A stretch of DNA of 53,059 bases from positions 1 through 53,059 of the forward strand of contig NZ_FOTK01000041.1 in the NCBI RefSeq assembly GCF_900114535.1. The letters run 5' to 3'. Source of the DNA: Methylobacterium pseudosasicola. Its GTDB lineage: Bacteria > Pseudomonadota > Alphaproteobacteria > Rhizobiales > Beijerinckiaceae. This document shows, piece by piece, positions 31,136-38,778 of the stretch. A program made the position numbers and the translations under genes. A model generated the notes under the pieces. It made no database searches. It was not told the DNA's origin and worked only from the letters and a program-made list of their open reading frames with translations. How positions within the stretch are numbered: the first letter of the stretch is position 1; each line of letters begins with the position of its first letter.

Positions 31136-31801
31136 ATGGCTTCCGCCTTCGTCTCCTACCTGCGGGTCTCGACAGAGCGGCAGGGCCGATCCGGGTTGGG
31201 GCTGGAGGCGCAGCGCCGCGCCGTGGCTGACTTCCTCGCCGGCGGCTCCTGGCGCCACGTGGCCGAACTGGTCGAGGTGGAGAGCGGATCCCGGGACAAC
31301 CGCCCTCGCCTATCCGAGGCCATGGCCCTCTGTCGGCTGCACGGCGCCACGCTGGTTATCGCCAAGCTCGACCGGCTGTCACGCGACGCCGCCTTCCTCC
31401 TGAACCTACAGAAGGCCGGCGTGCGGTTTGTCGCGGCCGACATGCCGGAGGCCAACGAGCTCGTGGTCGGCATCATGGCCGTGGTAGCCCAGGCCGAGCG
31501 CAAGATGATCTCGACCCGGACCAAGGCTGCGCTGGCGGCTGCGAAAGCGCGAGGCGTGCGCTTGGGCAAGCCGGAGAACCTTTCGAACCGGGAAGCCGGT
31601 CAGGTGAGCAGCAGGGCGCGCCAGACCCAGCGGGCCGCGGAACGAGCCCTGGACCTCGCCCCAGTCATCGCCAACGTGCAGGCCGAGGGCGCCATCTCGC
31701 TTCGACAGATCGCGGCGGCGCTGAACGCTCGTGGGATCCCGGCGGCCCGAGGTGGGGTGTGGTCGGCTGCTCAAATCCAGAGGGTTCTGGCAAAGGCCTG
31801 A
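31136..31801 (+). CDS. serine recombinase (resolvase/invertase family)
   Basis: 221 residues from MASAFVSYLRVSTERQ; an in-frame start at 31115 is less likely. Catalytic Ser12 in YLRVSTERQ, the conserved LDRLSRDAAFLLNLQKAGV and MAVVAQAERKMISTRTKAAL of the resolvase catalytic domain (residues about 1-140), then a C-terminal HTH (ISLRQIAAALNARGIPAARGGVW). It is the short resolvase type rather than a large phage integrase. Beside ParA/RHH genes it most likely resolves plasmid multimers; an invertase or transposon resolvase is possible. Confidence 0.9.
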   Translation: MASAFVSYLRVSTERQGRSGLGLEAQRRAVADFLAGGSWRHVAELVEVESGSRDNRPRLSEAMALCRLHGATLVIAKLDRLSRDAAFLLNLQKAGVRFVAADMPEANELVVGIMAVVAQAERKMISTRTKAALAAAKARGVRLGKPENLSNREAGQVSSRARQTQRAAERALDLAPVIANVQAEGAISLRQIAAALNARGIPAARGGVWSAAQIQRVLAKA

Positions 31802-31840
31802 GATTGCCGTGTTCCAGATCGGCGCAAAGCGATCGACCAC

Positions 31841-31965
31841 CTACTAGGTAGCTACCAGCTAGCGGATGCTACTAAGAAGCTATTTGGTAGCTCATAGCTA
31901 CTTGGTAGCCCACGGATAGCTAGCGCCTAGTGCTAGGTATCTGTTAGCTACCTGTTAAGCTACGC
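31841..31965. repeat. iterated TAGCTACC-type repeats (candidate partition centromere)
   Basis: About ten degenerate copies of TAGCTA(C/G)C or GGTAGC in both orientations within 125 bases, e.g. TAGCTACC at 31849 and 31945, TAGCTAC at 31895, TAGCTAGC at 31917 and TTGGTAGC at 31884 and 31902 (18 bases apart). The array ends 40 bases upstream of ParA. In ParA/RHH partition systems such repeats upstream of the operon are both centromere and operator. The same motif recurs after the operon at 33045. Confidence 0.7.
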
Positions 31966-32004
31966 ATGACGTGCTGCGTAGAGGCATCCGAGCTCGGAGG
32001 AACC

Positions 32005-32691
32005 ATGCCCGTCATCGCCTTTGCCAACCCGAAGGGCGGATCTGGAAAATCGACTAGCGCCCTGCTGTTGGCGACCGAACTGGCCACCAAGGGGGCGTCC
32101 GTCACCATCATCGATGCCGATCCGGAGCGCTGGATCAGCCAATGGGCGAAGCTGCCAGGCAAGCCTGAGAACGTCACCATCATTAGCGATGTGACTGAGG
32201 AGAGCGTGGTCGATGCCATCGATGCTGCTGAACGCGAGGCGGCGTTCGTGATCGTCGATCTGGAGGGGACGGCTAGCTTGTTGGTAGCCAACACCATCGG
32301 CATGGCCGATCTGGTGGTGATCCCGACTCAGGGATCCAGCATGGATGCGAAGGGTGCGGCCAAGACCATCCGCCTTATCCGCAACTCGGAGAAGCTGTCT
32401 CGTAGGCGGATCGCCCACGCGGTCCTGCTCACGCGCACCGGAGCAGCCATCACCTCCCGTGCTCTGCGCAACGTGCAGGAGCAGCTGCAGGCCGGCGGCA
32501 TTGCCATGTTCGAGACGGCGATCGTGGAGCGAGCCGCCTTCAAGGACCTATTCGATTTCGGCGGTACGCTAGCAGGGCTTGCAGCGGCACAGACAGGCAA
32601 TCTCGAAAAAGCGATCCAGAACGCTCGCGAGTTCGCGGGGGAGGTGGTGTCGAAGCTCAAAGCAGCTGCGAACGAAAGGTCGGCAGCGTGA
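32005..32691 (+). CDS. parA: ParA-family partition ATPase
   Basis: 228 residues from MPVIAFANPKGG with a CGGAGG ribosome-binding site; the frame from 31966 overlaps the repeats and is rejected. Deviant Walker A KGGSGKS at residues 10-16, Walker A' IIDADP and Walker B-like VIVDLEGTA. No N-terminal HTH, so it is a small (type Ib) ParA that needs a separate RHH protein to bind the centromere. It forms ATP-dependent gradients on the nucleoid that move plasmid copies apart. Its stop overlaps the downstream RHH gene by 4 bases. Confidence 0.9.
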   Translation: MPVIAFANPKGGSGKSTSALLLATELATKGASVTIIDADPERWISQWAKLPGKPENVTIISDVTEESVVDAIDAAEREAAFVIVDLEGTASLLVANTIGMADLVVIPTQGSSMDAKGAAKTIRLIRNSEKLSRRRIAHAVLLTRTGAAITSRALRNVQEQLQAGGIAMFETAIVERAAFKDLFDFGGTLAGLAAAQTGNLEKAIQNAREFAGEVVSKLKAAANERSAA

Positions 32692-33044
32692 TGGCCGGCA
32701 AGGAGCGCGCTTCACTCGGGTTCGGCGGCGAGCTCGACGATATTGATCCCTCAGCCTGGGCCAAGCCGAAGCCGCGGGATGACAAGCCTACAGCTGAGGC
32801 AACGAGGCAGGCGGCTGAAGCTACCGGGTTCCGAAGTCGAGAACCCGCCAGGGGTGAGCCAATCGTGACGACGCCCCGTCAGCAGCGCCGCCGGCGGACG
32901 GGTCGGACAGCCCAGCTGAACCTCAAGCTGAAGCCCGATACGATCGAGACATTCATCCGAGTGGCAGATGCAAATGGATGGGGCCTCGGCGAGGCGTTCG
33001 AGCGTGCTGTCGAGTTACTGGAGCAAAGCACCGCCAAAAAATGA
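32688..33044 (+). CDS. RHH-type partition protein (ParB/ParG-like)
   Basis: 118 residues. The first 70 are Lys/Arg/Ala/Glu-rich and disordered, as in ParG-type proteins whose flexible arm stimulates ParA ATPase. The C-terminal RTGRTAQLNLKLKPDTIETFIRVADANGWGLGEAFERAV is a ribbon-helix-helix fold (beta strand TAQLNLKL, two helices). It should bind the TAGCTACC repeats and repress the operon. Translationally coupled to ParA (ATGA overlap). Confidence 0.8.
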   Translation: MMAGKERASLGFGGELDDIDPSAWAKPKPRDDKPTAEATRQAAEATGFRSREPARGEPIVTTPRQQRRRRTGRTAQLNLKLKPDTIETFIRVADANGWGLGEAFERAVELLEQSTAKK

Positions 33045-33059
33045 TAGCTAGTAGCTACC
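33045..33059. repeat. TAGCTAGTAGCTACC repeat after the partition operon
   Basis: Two adjacent copies of the TAGCTA motif directly behind the RHH stop codon, matching the array at 31841-31965. The partition operon is thus flanked on both sides by the motif. The following bases to 33226 hold no gene. Confidence 0.6.
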
Positions 33060-33226
33060 AGTTTGCTTCAGCAGCTGATCCCGCCCGGATCATAGCCTAG
33101 TCCGGCCACCGGGACCTATGAACCGTGGTTGGCTGCATCCGGCGGGCGAGCGCCTTCAAGGATCGCTCAAGGAACGGGTTCTTGTCGCTGCGGAGCTACC
33201 AGAGGGTAAGGCTACGGCAGCGAGCC

Positions 33227-33343
33227 TCACAGCCAGAGCATCGTGACCGCCAGGCACGCTACCTGGAACGTAAGCATCACGCTGATGAGGGCCTTGGCTT
33301 CTCGGTCGTGGAGCGCCCAATCCTCGCGTTCTTTGCCAGTCAT
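33227..33343 (-). CDS. 38-residue single-helix membrane protein
   Basis: MTGKEREDWALHDREAKALI then SVMLTFQVACLAVTMLWL: a charged cytosolic N-terminus of about 18 residues and a C-terminal membrane helix. Its start codon overlaps the end of the next upstream gene (33340-33558), supporting coupling and real translation. Confidence 0.5.
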   Translation of the reverse strand: MTGKEREDWALHDREAKALISVMLTFQVACLAVTMLWL

Positions 33344-33558
33344 GTTGACGCCGCACTGGCACAACCGGAGTAGGTGAACACCATGCGCCCAGTTGGATCG
33401 GTTACGGTGGCGACACGAGGCCGGCCAGGCTTGCTGCTGTCGACCTCGTAGGCCGCGATCGTAGCAGCGTCAGCCTCATCCTTCGCATCGTAGATCCGTG
33501 GGGCGCTCCGCGGCACCCCGGCTTTTCCGATGCGATCAATCCTGACGCGGTATGTCAT
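33340..33558 (-). CDS. small hypothetical protein
   Basis: 72 residues from MTYRVRIDRIGKAGVPRSAP. The strand-rich pattern (YRVRIDRIG ... RIYDAKDEADAATIAAYEVDSS ... RVATVTDPTGRMVFTYSG) suggests a small alpha/beta sandwich. The longer frame to 33876 is poor. It overlaps the small membrane protein gene downstream. Function unknown. Confidence 0.55.
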   Translation of the reverse strand: MTYRVRIDRIGKAGVPRSAPRIYDAKDEADAATIAAYEVDSSKPGRPRVATVTDPTGRMVFTYSGCASAAST

Positions 33559-33841
33559 GCCGGGCGCTCCAAATTGAACGCCTGCGCCGTCCCCACGGGT
33601 CGGAGGAAACAGGAGGTCGGCGCAGGCGGTGCCAAGGCCGACGGTACTCGGCGGTGACGCGTCAAGATTGCACAGACGCAAGGTCGAGAAACTTAATTCT
33701 GACGGTTTTCGATAAACCGTCCGCCAACAACTTGACTCGACTCGGATATACGAGGAACGCCGCGCTGGGTGCTGCGAAACGGCCCTGTGAGCGACACGGT
33801 CATCAGACATCGTCCCGATGCATGCTCCCGTTGATCGATCC

Positions 33842-34078
33842 TCAGGGATTGATAAGCGGGCTATGCTTGTCGCCACCTGTCGGTCCGGACCCGTCGTTGG
33901 CCCCCGTGTTGTAGGGATTGGTCTCGTACCGCTGATCCCGCAGCGGATCGGGATAATCCGTCAGCGCGCGCCAGGGTGTGGCCTGGGTGCCGAGGCGAAG
34001 GGCGCTCGGGAGGCGGAACAGCCAGAAGGCGAGTGCCATCCACGGGACGACGAAGAACAGAAAAGCGGTCAGACCCAT
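33842..34078 (-). CDS. small membrane protein
   Basis: 78 residues: MGLTAFLFFVVPWMALAFWL is a membrane helix, followed by a polar tail rich in Asn/Gly/Pro/Asp (ETNPYNTGANDGSGPTGG). The N-terminus is hydrophobic to the start, so it may be a signal anchor. Runs on the same strand as the MucR homologue 122 bases upstream. Confidence 0.6.
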   Translation of the reverse strand: MGLTAFLFFVVPWMALAFWLFRLPSALRLGTQATPWRALTDYPDPLRDQRYETNPYNTGANDGSGPTGGDKHSPLINP

Positions 34079-34200
34079 GGCGATCCTTCTGAAGGTGCCG
34101 ACTGGCTCTGAGAAGATCAGCGGACAGGTCGTTCCTACGCCCGCTGATCTGTATGGGTGTCGTCAAAAGACCGAAGTCGGAGCCGGATCTACGGTGCTCC

Positions 34201-34719
34201 TCAGGCCTCAGCGGCTTCCTTGGCCTTCCGCGGCCGCCCAGCGCGCTTCGGCTTGTCGGAAACGGCAGCCGCGGGTTCGGCAGCCTTCGGAGAAGCCTTT
34301 TTCCGCTGCTGCCCAAGGCCGAGTGCCATAGCGAGCTTAGACCGCTGCTCGGAGTAGCTGGCCGCGGTCATTGGGTAGTCGCGCGGCAGACCGTAGCGTT
34401 CGCGGTAGGCCTCGGCGGTCAGTCCCCTGATTGTCAGGTGACGGCGGAGGGTCTTGTACGGCTTACCGTCCTCGAAGCTGATCAGGGCATCCGGAGTGAT
34501 CGACTTCCGGATCTGTGCAGGGGTGAGCTTTTCGGTTGCCGGAGATGCAGTCGCTCCACCCTGGCCAAGCCCAGTGAGCGCGGCATGGGTGTTTGCGATT
34601 AACGCTGCTAGCTCAGCGCCTTGAATGTGATTGTTCGATACGTAGGCTGAGACAATACCGGTCGTCAGCTCAACAAAATCGACGCTTCCGGCATCGGATG
34701 TTTCGATCATGTCTGTCAT
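34201..34719 (-). CDS. second MucR/Ros-family regulator without zinc ligands
   Basis: 172 residues from MTDMIETSDAGSVDFVEL (start at 34743 also possible). The DNA-binding region is LISFEDGKPYKTLRRHLTIRGLTAEAYRERYGLPRDYPM and ASYSEQRSKLAMALGLG. As in the homologue at 10218, the CxxC is replaced (SFED) and the last His is lost. A C-terminal AT-hook-like Lys/Arg/Pro tail (KPKRAGRPRKAKE) is an extra DNA-contacting element. Upstream DNA (34744-34932) is AT-rich, fitting autoregulation. Confidence 0.85.
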   Translation of the reverse strand: MTDMIETSDAGSVDFVELTTGIVSAYVSNNHIQGAELAALIANTHAALTGLGQGGATASPATEKLTPAQIRKSITPDALISFEDGKPYKTLRRHLTIRGLTAEAYRERYGLPRDYPMTAASYSEQRSKLAMALGLGQQRKKASPKAAEPAAAVSDKPKRAGRPRKAKEAAEA

Positions 34720-34932
34720 GCCGCACCTGCTCGTGGACTTCAACTACTCATTCTGAATACGGCTAAATTCGGCAGGTTGCCTCAAGCTCATGCGTGTTAT
34801 TGACGCTAACAGCAGCAGTGAGAGGGAATAACAACGCAATTCGCTTCGTAATTTGAGTGAGATAACTCGCACGAAAGGTTTTGTTAACTAAGATTTCAGT
34901 ACGCTACCATTGAGCTAATTATAGGTGTCGCC

Positions 34933-35295
34933 GTGAACCGAGCATTCCCCGTCAGTGCAGAAGATCCGGCCGGTGATTGCCCGGTAACGATTGATACACT
35001 CAGCCGGCTCTACCGCGCCGGGCCAGAGGCATTGGCTGATCAGCTCGGGAGCATTCCGGAAGCCACGCGAGAGCGGTTGGCTATCTACCTTTACGGGCGC
35101 AGCCACACACGTCAGCTCGGAGTGCAGATCGCAGCGACCTGCGAGGGTGCCAGCTTTCGGCACGTAGCGGGTTTCGTCGGGAATGCGCTACATGATCTCT
35201 CACGACAAAACCCGAGCGCGTGGGTGGATGCCATCCCTTCGGCCAGCGGCAAGCGAGGGGTCAGCCTCGAAGGGTCACGAGTTGCGGCGCGCTAG
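34933..35295 (+). CDS. hypothetical protein divergent from MucR
   Basis: 120 residues. GPEALADQLGSIPEATRERLAIYLYGRSHTRQLGVQIAATCEGASFRHVAGFVGNALHDLS is helical and well formed; the C-terminus is Ser/Arg-rich. No family recognised. It shares the AT-rich upstream region with the MucR homologue and may be regulated by it. The 230 bases after it (35296-35528) contain no convincing gene. Confidence 0.6.
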   Translation: MNRAFPVSAEDPAGDCPVTIDTLSRLYRAGPEALADQLGSIPEATRERLAIYLYGRSHTRQLGVQIAATCEGASFRHVAGFVGNALHDLSRQNPSAWVDAIPSASGKRGVSLEGSRVAAR

Positions 35296-35528
35296 CGCAG
35301 GGACTTTCGGCGGTGGTGGGCTCGGTGCCAACAACGCACAGCATATCGTCGCTGACGTGCACTAGGCTCCACCGATATGGGAATTATGACATTACCCTCA
35401 AATCGCGTGAGAAGGCTCAGGACGGCCAAGACGTGAATTTGGCCATCCAGTACTTGCCAAGCCATCGAAGGCCGCCAGCGCGCGAATTTGGAGACTGGTA
35501 CGTGTGTGAGCCCGAGGCAGCGGCTTCG

Positions 35529-35795
35529 CTACTGGGTTGCTTTAGTCAGTGGCGTGTAGCCGTAGCGGGCGCCGAACCACTCGACCGTCGTCCGAGCGCC
35601 TTCGCGGATGTCAGGCTCGTCTGAGGCGACCATCTCGGCAACCACCTCCGCGAAGCTGCCGCTCTCGCCTATCAGGTCGTCGAGGAGGCGTTTGGCTTCG
35701 GCCTCGATCTCCTCCTCGGACATGCCGGCGAAGGCATTGGATCTGCGGGCCGCCTCCAGCTTGACGACGCGGGCCTCGATCTCCTTCAGCCGCAT
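35529..35795 (-). CDS. small phage-type protein with coiled-coil start
   Basis: 88 residues. It begins MRLKEIEARVVKLEAARRS, nearly the same as the start of the preceding gene product (MRLREIETRIVRLEQQRPS), a short coiled coil; then SEEEIEAEAKRLLDDLI and a Trp/Tyr-containing tail. Third gene of a minus-strand trio with overlapping ends after the DUF5681 gene. Phage packaging-region accessory is the likeliest origin. Confidence 0.65.
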   Translation of the reverse strand: MRLKEIEARVVKLEAARRSNAFAGMSEEEIEAEAKRLLDDLIGESGSFAEVVAEMVASDEPDIREGARTTVEWFGARYGYTPLTKATQ

Positions 35796-35995
35796 GGCAG
35801 GACTCCCTCTCGGCGCATCAGGGCGATCGCCCAGGCTTCCCGGTCCGGGGCGATGGCCTCGCCCTCGGTTGCTCCGCGAAAGATCGCGATCAGGCCATCC
35901 AACTCCTCGTCCGTGTAGCGGTGTATGCCCGGAGTGAGGCTCGGCCGCTGCTGCTCTAGCCGGACGATGCGGGTCTCAATTTCGCGCAGTCTCAT
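35786..35995 (-). CDS. small phage-type protein with coiled-coil start
   Basis: 69 residues, starting MRLREIETRIVRLEQQRPSL, related to its downstream neighbour in the first 20 residues only. The rest (YTDEELDGLIAIFRGATEGEAIAPDREAWAIALMRREG) is helical. It overlaps both flanking genes by 4-10 bases, so the three are translated as one operon. Confidence 0.65.
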   Translation of the reverse strand: MRLREIETRIVRLEQQRPSLTPGIHRYTDEELDGLIAIFRGATEGEAIAPDREAWAIALMRREGVLPCG

Positions 35996-36411
35996 CGACG
36001 GATCCCCTCGATTTCAGCCAAGCGTCGGCTCAGGTCCGCCGCCGTGATGGCGTCGATGTGAGCCGAGACCGCCTTGCCGATATCGGCCGCCTCGGAGGGC
36101 GTGATCTCGCCGGACGATACGGCCCGCAGGAGTGCGGCCGTCGCCTTCGGCAGGTCGTCGGCCGTCTCGATGGTCGGCAGGTCGAAGGTGATCGAGCGGT
36201 CTCGGCGCGGGGACAGCAGGCGGTCGAGGCACAGCTTCATCGCGCCGCCGTCACCGGCGAGCGCCTGCTCGATGGCCTTGCGGGACAACGCCTCGGCCTC
36301 GCCCTCGAAGATGGCTTCCAGGGCCAGCGTCGAGCGATTGCGGGAGCCGCGGGGTCGGCCGGCGGGGTTGCCGGACTGGCCGGGCTCGAAGTGGCTATCC
36401 TCTCTCGGCAT
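35992..36411 (-). CDS. DUF5681 phage-type protein
   Basis: 139 residues. FEPGQSGNPAGRPRGSRNRSTL is the DUF5681 signature (GQSGNPxGRPxGxxNK), followed by a helical region (ALEAIFEGEAEALSRKAIEQALAGDGGAMKLCLDRLL) and a C-terminal helix. These proteins are often encoded near phage terminases and may act as small-terminase-like or DNA-packaging accessories. No large terminase follows here, only two small genes, so the packaging block is probably incomplete. Confidence 0.8.
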   Translation of the reverse strand: MPREDSHFEPGQSGNPAGRPRGSRNRSTLALEAIFEGEAEALSRKAIEQALAGDGGAMKLCLDRLLSPRRDRSITFDLPTIETADDLPKATAALLRAVSSGEITPSEAADIGKAVSAHIDAITAADLSRRLAEIEGIRR

Positions 36412-36605
36412 CGGTCAAGCTTTCGGGTGGCTGGCCTGTAAACAACAGGCCAAAAACAGGTCGGATATATAGCACCAGCTATGAAGTTTCACGACATTTT
36501 CGTAGGTGGCAGGCCTGGGCTTCGACCCAGCGTCGGCAGCGACAGCATTTGCTCAACCTCTGCGCCCTACCCTGATGCAGGGGGATGAGATGCGAGGCGT
36601 AGCCA

Positions 36606-36857
36606 GTGCCCGCTCTTCCCGCTCGCTCACCCCGAAGCCCCGCCTCGAAGGCGGCAGTCATCTCGCACGGCGGGTGGATGGCCGGGTGCACCATCACCGA
36701 CATCTCCGTCAGCGGCGCACGGCTGCTAGTGGCTCGGCCGGAGGCTGTACCGGATCAGTTCGAGCTGGCGACCGATCTATCCGGCGGTTCGCGTCGGTGT
36801 CGGACGGTGTGGCGCGAAGGCGGACAGATCGGCATCGAGTTCGTCGATTGGGTTTGA
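36606..36857 (+). CDS. PilZ-domain protein
   Basis: 83 residues. CTITDISVSGARLLVARPEAVPDQFELA followed by GSRRCRTVWREGGQIGIEFVDW is a PilZ barrel, with the D-x-S-x-x-G motif at about residues 32-37. PilZ domains bind cyclic di-GMP, but the preceding RxxxR loop is not clear here (the N-terminus reads PARSPRSPASKAA), so nucleotide binding is uncertain. Could be truncated at the N-terminus. A minus-strand frame across 36479-36703 competes for the first bases. Confidence 0.7.
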   Translation: MPALPARSPRSPASKAAVISHGGWMAGCTITDISVSGARLLVARPEAVPDQFELATDLSGGSRRCRTVWREGGQIGIEFVDWV

Positions 36858-36953
36858 ACCGGGACCGCTACGGCCGGATCTACGAACCGCTGACTGAACG
36901 TCCGTCGCCCTACATTCATCCCCTCATTGGTGAACACCAGGAGGGAGGCGCCT

Positions 36954-37295
36954 ATGGTCGATCCAAGCGGCCTACCGCCCGTGCTGGCAAAACTGATCGC
37001 GCCGTGGACTGAGGCGATCGAAGCCTCTGACCCCGGTATGGGCAATCACATCAGGGCGATAGCTGCCCACTGCTTCGAGGCTTTGCGGCGCAGGGTCGAG
37101 CTGACGCTTCCGTTGGAACGGGCGTTCGCCACCGCTCGTGCGGAGACCGATGCCCTGGCGGCGGCCATGGATACCAAGCACGGCGTTTCATCCTCGATGC
37201 GCCGAGCAGCGCGCAAATCCCTGGCCGATCTGGTTGAGGCCTTGCAACAAGCAGAGCCTAATGCGGTGACCAAAGAGCTTGGGATCGGCTGGTAG
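36954..37295 (+). CDS. helical hypothetical protein (paralogue of 8528-8833)
   Basis: 113 residues from MVDPSGLPPVLAKLIAP with a near-perfect ribosome-binding site (GGAGGGAGG). All-helical. Its C-terminus KELGIGW and the preceding AARKSLADLVEALQQAEPNAV align with EARVALNALTWWLGSAKPAEQTKEIGLGW of the protein at 8528-8833. The two are probably duplicated members of one uncharacterised family. Confidence 0.65.
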   Translation: MVDPSGLPPVLAKLIAPWTEAIEASDPGMGNHIRAIAAHCFEALRRRVELTLPLERAFATARAETDALAAAMDTKHGVSSSMRRAARKSLADLVEALQQAEPNAVTKELGIGW

Positions 37296-37357
37296 CAGTT
37301 CGAACGGAACGCAACCCTGACAGGCTCGTTACCGGCCCAGCTTTGGAGGATACCGAC

Positions 37358-37621
37358 GTGAAGCACATCATCGCTGGAGGGCTGATTGCAGCCGGCCTGC
37401 TCGCCATCCCGAGTGTGCCAGCCACGGCCCAGAGCATCGACATCGGACCGGGCGGCGTGCGGGTTGATCCGCGCTCACCGCGGGAGCGGGACCGGGACGA
37501 GATCCGGCGCGAGGAGCGGCGCGAGGAGTTCCGTGAGGAGCGGCGCGACGCGATCCGCCGTGAAGAGCGTCGTCGTGACCTCGATGATGACCTCCCGCCG
37601 CGTCCGCGTGATCGGTACTGA
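37358..37621 (+). CDS. secreted Arg/Glu-rich small protein
   Basis: 87 residues with a GTG start placed 10 bases after TTGGAGGA; the ATG at 37343 overlaps that site and is rejected. Signal peptide (V)KHIIAGGLIAAGLLAIPSVP with cleavage after ATA. The mature part is a charged helix built of REERREEFREERRDAIRREERR repeats, shorter motif units being REER/RDEI, which probably forms an extended coil in the periplasm. Function unknown. Confidence 0.7.
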   Translation: MKHIIAGGLIAAGLLAIPSVPATAQSIDIGPGGVRVDPRSPRERDRDEIRREERREEFREERRDAIRREERRRDLDDDLPPRPRDRY

Positions 37622-37767
37622 GATCGGCTAACTTGCGATCTGCCTCCGGCGGGGTGCGACCTCCGCTCTGGGCACGGCCGATGCGGCGCAGTTCAGGCCG
37701 GTAGGCTGTTTTGATCGCATGCGCCACAATGGTTGACGGGCGGCGTCGACGACGAGGCGCCGTGTCG

Positions 37768-38646
37768 TCAGCGAAACGGGTTGGCGGGCGCCGGCGGGTT
37801 CGCGTGGAGCAGCGTAATAGTCACCCGTCGGTTCGGCGCGAGATAGGGATTGTCGGGGAAAACCGGCTCGGTGTCGGCGCGTCCCACCACGGACATGAAG
37901 TTGTCGTTGGGAACCCCGGCGCCCGACAGGATCTTACGCACGGCAAGCGCACGCCCGGCGGTGAGGTTCCAGGGTTCGACGCCCCGCGCCGAGCCCGGGC
38001 GAGCGGCGGCCGTGTGGCCGGTGATCGAAAGGCGGTTCGGCAGCCGGCGCAGGGCGGGCGCAAGCGCCTCCAGCACGCGACGGGTGCGCTCGTAGGGATC
38101 GACGGAGCCCTCGCGGAACATGGAGCGGCCGTCCTCGTCCACGAGGGACACGTTCACGCCCTCCTTGGTCGGCTCGATCACGATGTTCTTCGACAGCTCG
38201 GCGATGTCGGGCATCGACTGAAGCGCCTGCCGGAGGCTGGCTATGGCGCTGAAGTCGGCCTGCACACTGGCGGCGGGGCGGCTAGCATCCAGGTCGCTGG
38301 CGCCGCCCAGACTGGTCGCGCGCGCTGTGTCTACAAGCTCGGCAGAGGCCTTCTGCTCGGCAGAGCCTCTGGCTGCATCGCGGGGCGTGGACGGCTTATT
38401 GCCTGACGTATCCAGGGCGGTGCCGTACATCATCCCACCAGCGCCGCTTTTTGCAGGGCTCAAAGCACCCGGCGCGAAGTATTCCGCCAACCCGATCTTC
38501 TGCTCCTGCGTCGTCATGCTGATCAGCCACATCAGCAGGAAGAACGCCATCATAGCGGTCACGAAGTCCGCATACGCGATCTTCCAGGCCCCGCCATGGT
38601 GCCCGTGAGCAGCCTTCTTGACCTTCTTGATGATGATCGTGGCCAT
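37768..38646 (-). CDS. motB: flagellar motor stator protein MotB
   Basis: 292 residues from MATIIIKKVKKAAHGHHGG. One membrane helix near residues 20-42 (AWKIAYADFVTAMMAFFLLMWLISM) contains the proton-carrying Asp in YADFVTAMM. The C-terminal ~120 residues are an OmpA-like peptidoglycan-binding domain (RLSITGHTAAARPG ... NLTAGRALAVRKILSGAGVP ... NRRVTITLL). MotB pairs with MotA to form the proton-driven stator. No motA or other flagellar gene is next to it, so it is an extra or displaced copy. Confidence 0.9.
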   Translation of the reverse strand: MATIIIKKVKKAAHGHHGGAWKIAYADFVTAMMAFFLLMWLISMTTQEQKIGLAEYFAPGALSPAKSGAGGMMYGTALDTSGNKPSTPRDAARGSAEQKASAELVDTARATSLGGASDLDASRPAASVQADFSAIASLRQALQSMPDIAELSKNIVIEPTKEGVNVSLVDEDGRSMFREGSVDPYERTRRVLEALAPALRRLPNRLSITGHTAAARPGSARGVEPWNLTAGRALAVRKILSGAGVPNDNFMSVVGRADTEPVFPDNPYLAPNRRVTITLLHANPPAPANPFR

Positions 38647-38778
38647 CGCGTCCCTGCTGGATACCGGGTCAGTTCTGGGTGGGCAGAGCGGCAGCAGGTA
38701 CGGCTCGAACGAAGCCACTAATGATCTAGCAAATCACTGATTATGGTTAACGGTGAGTTTAAGGACGGGACCAGAGGA

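Noticed and set aside
31841..31965. CRISPR array
   Set aside because: The repeats are short (about 8 bases), degenerate and in both orientations, without unique spacers of constant length or cas genes; they fit partition iterons.
35220..35624. Plus-strand frame with YDITLKSREKAQDGQDVNLAIQ
   Set aside because: The middle reads fairly well, but both ends overlap better genes in other frames and no start signal exists.
36505..36545. tRNA-like GGGCTTCGACCC stem-loop
   Set aside because: The TTCGA loop resembles a T-arm, but no matching acceptor, D or anticodon arms could be drawn.
36479..36703. Minus-strand frame ending in a Cys-rich SKCCRCRRW-type stretch
   Set aside because: Looks like a small zinc protein, but its first part runs antisense through the PilZ domain, which is the better-supported gene; no ribosome-binding site was seen.
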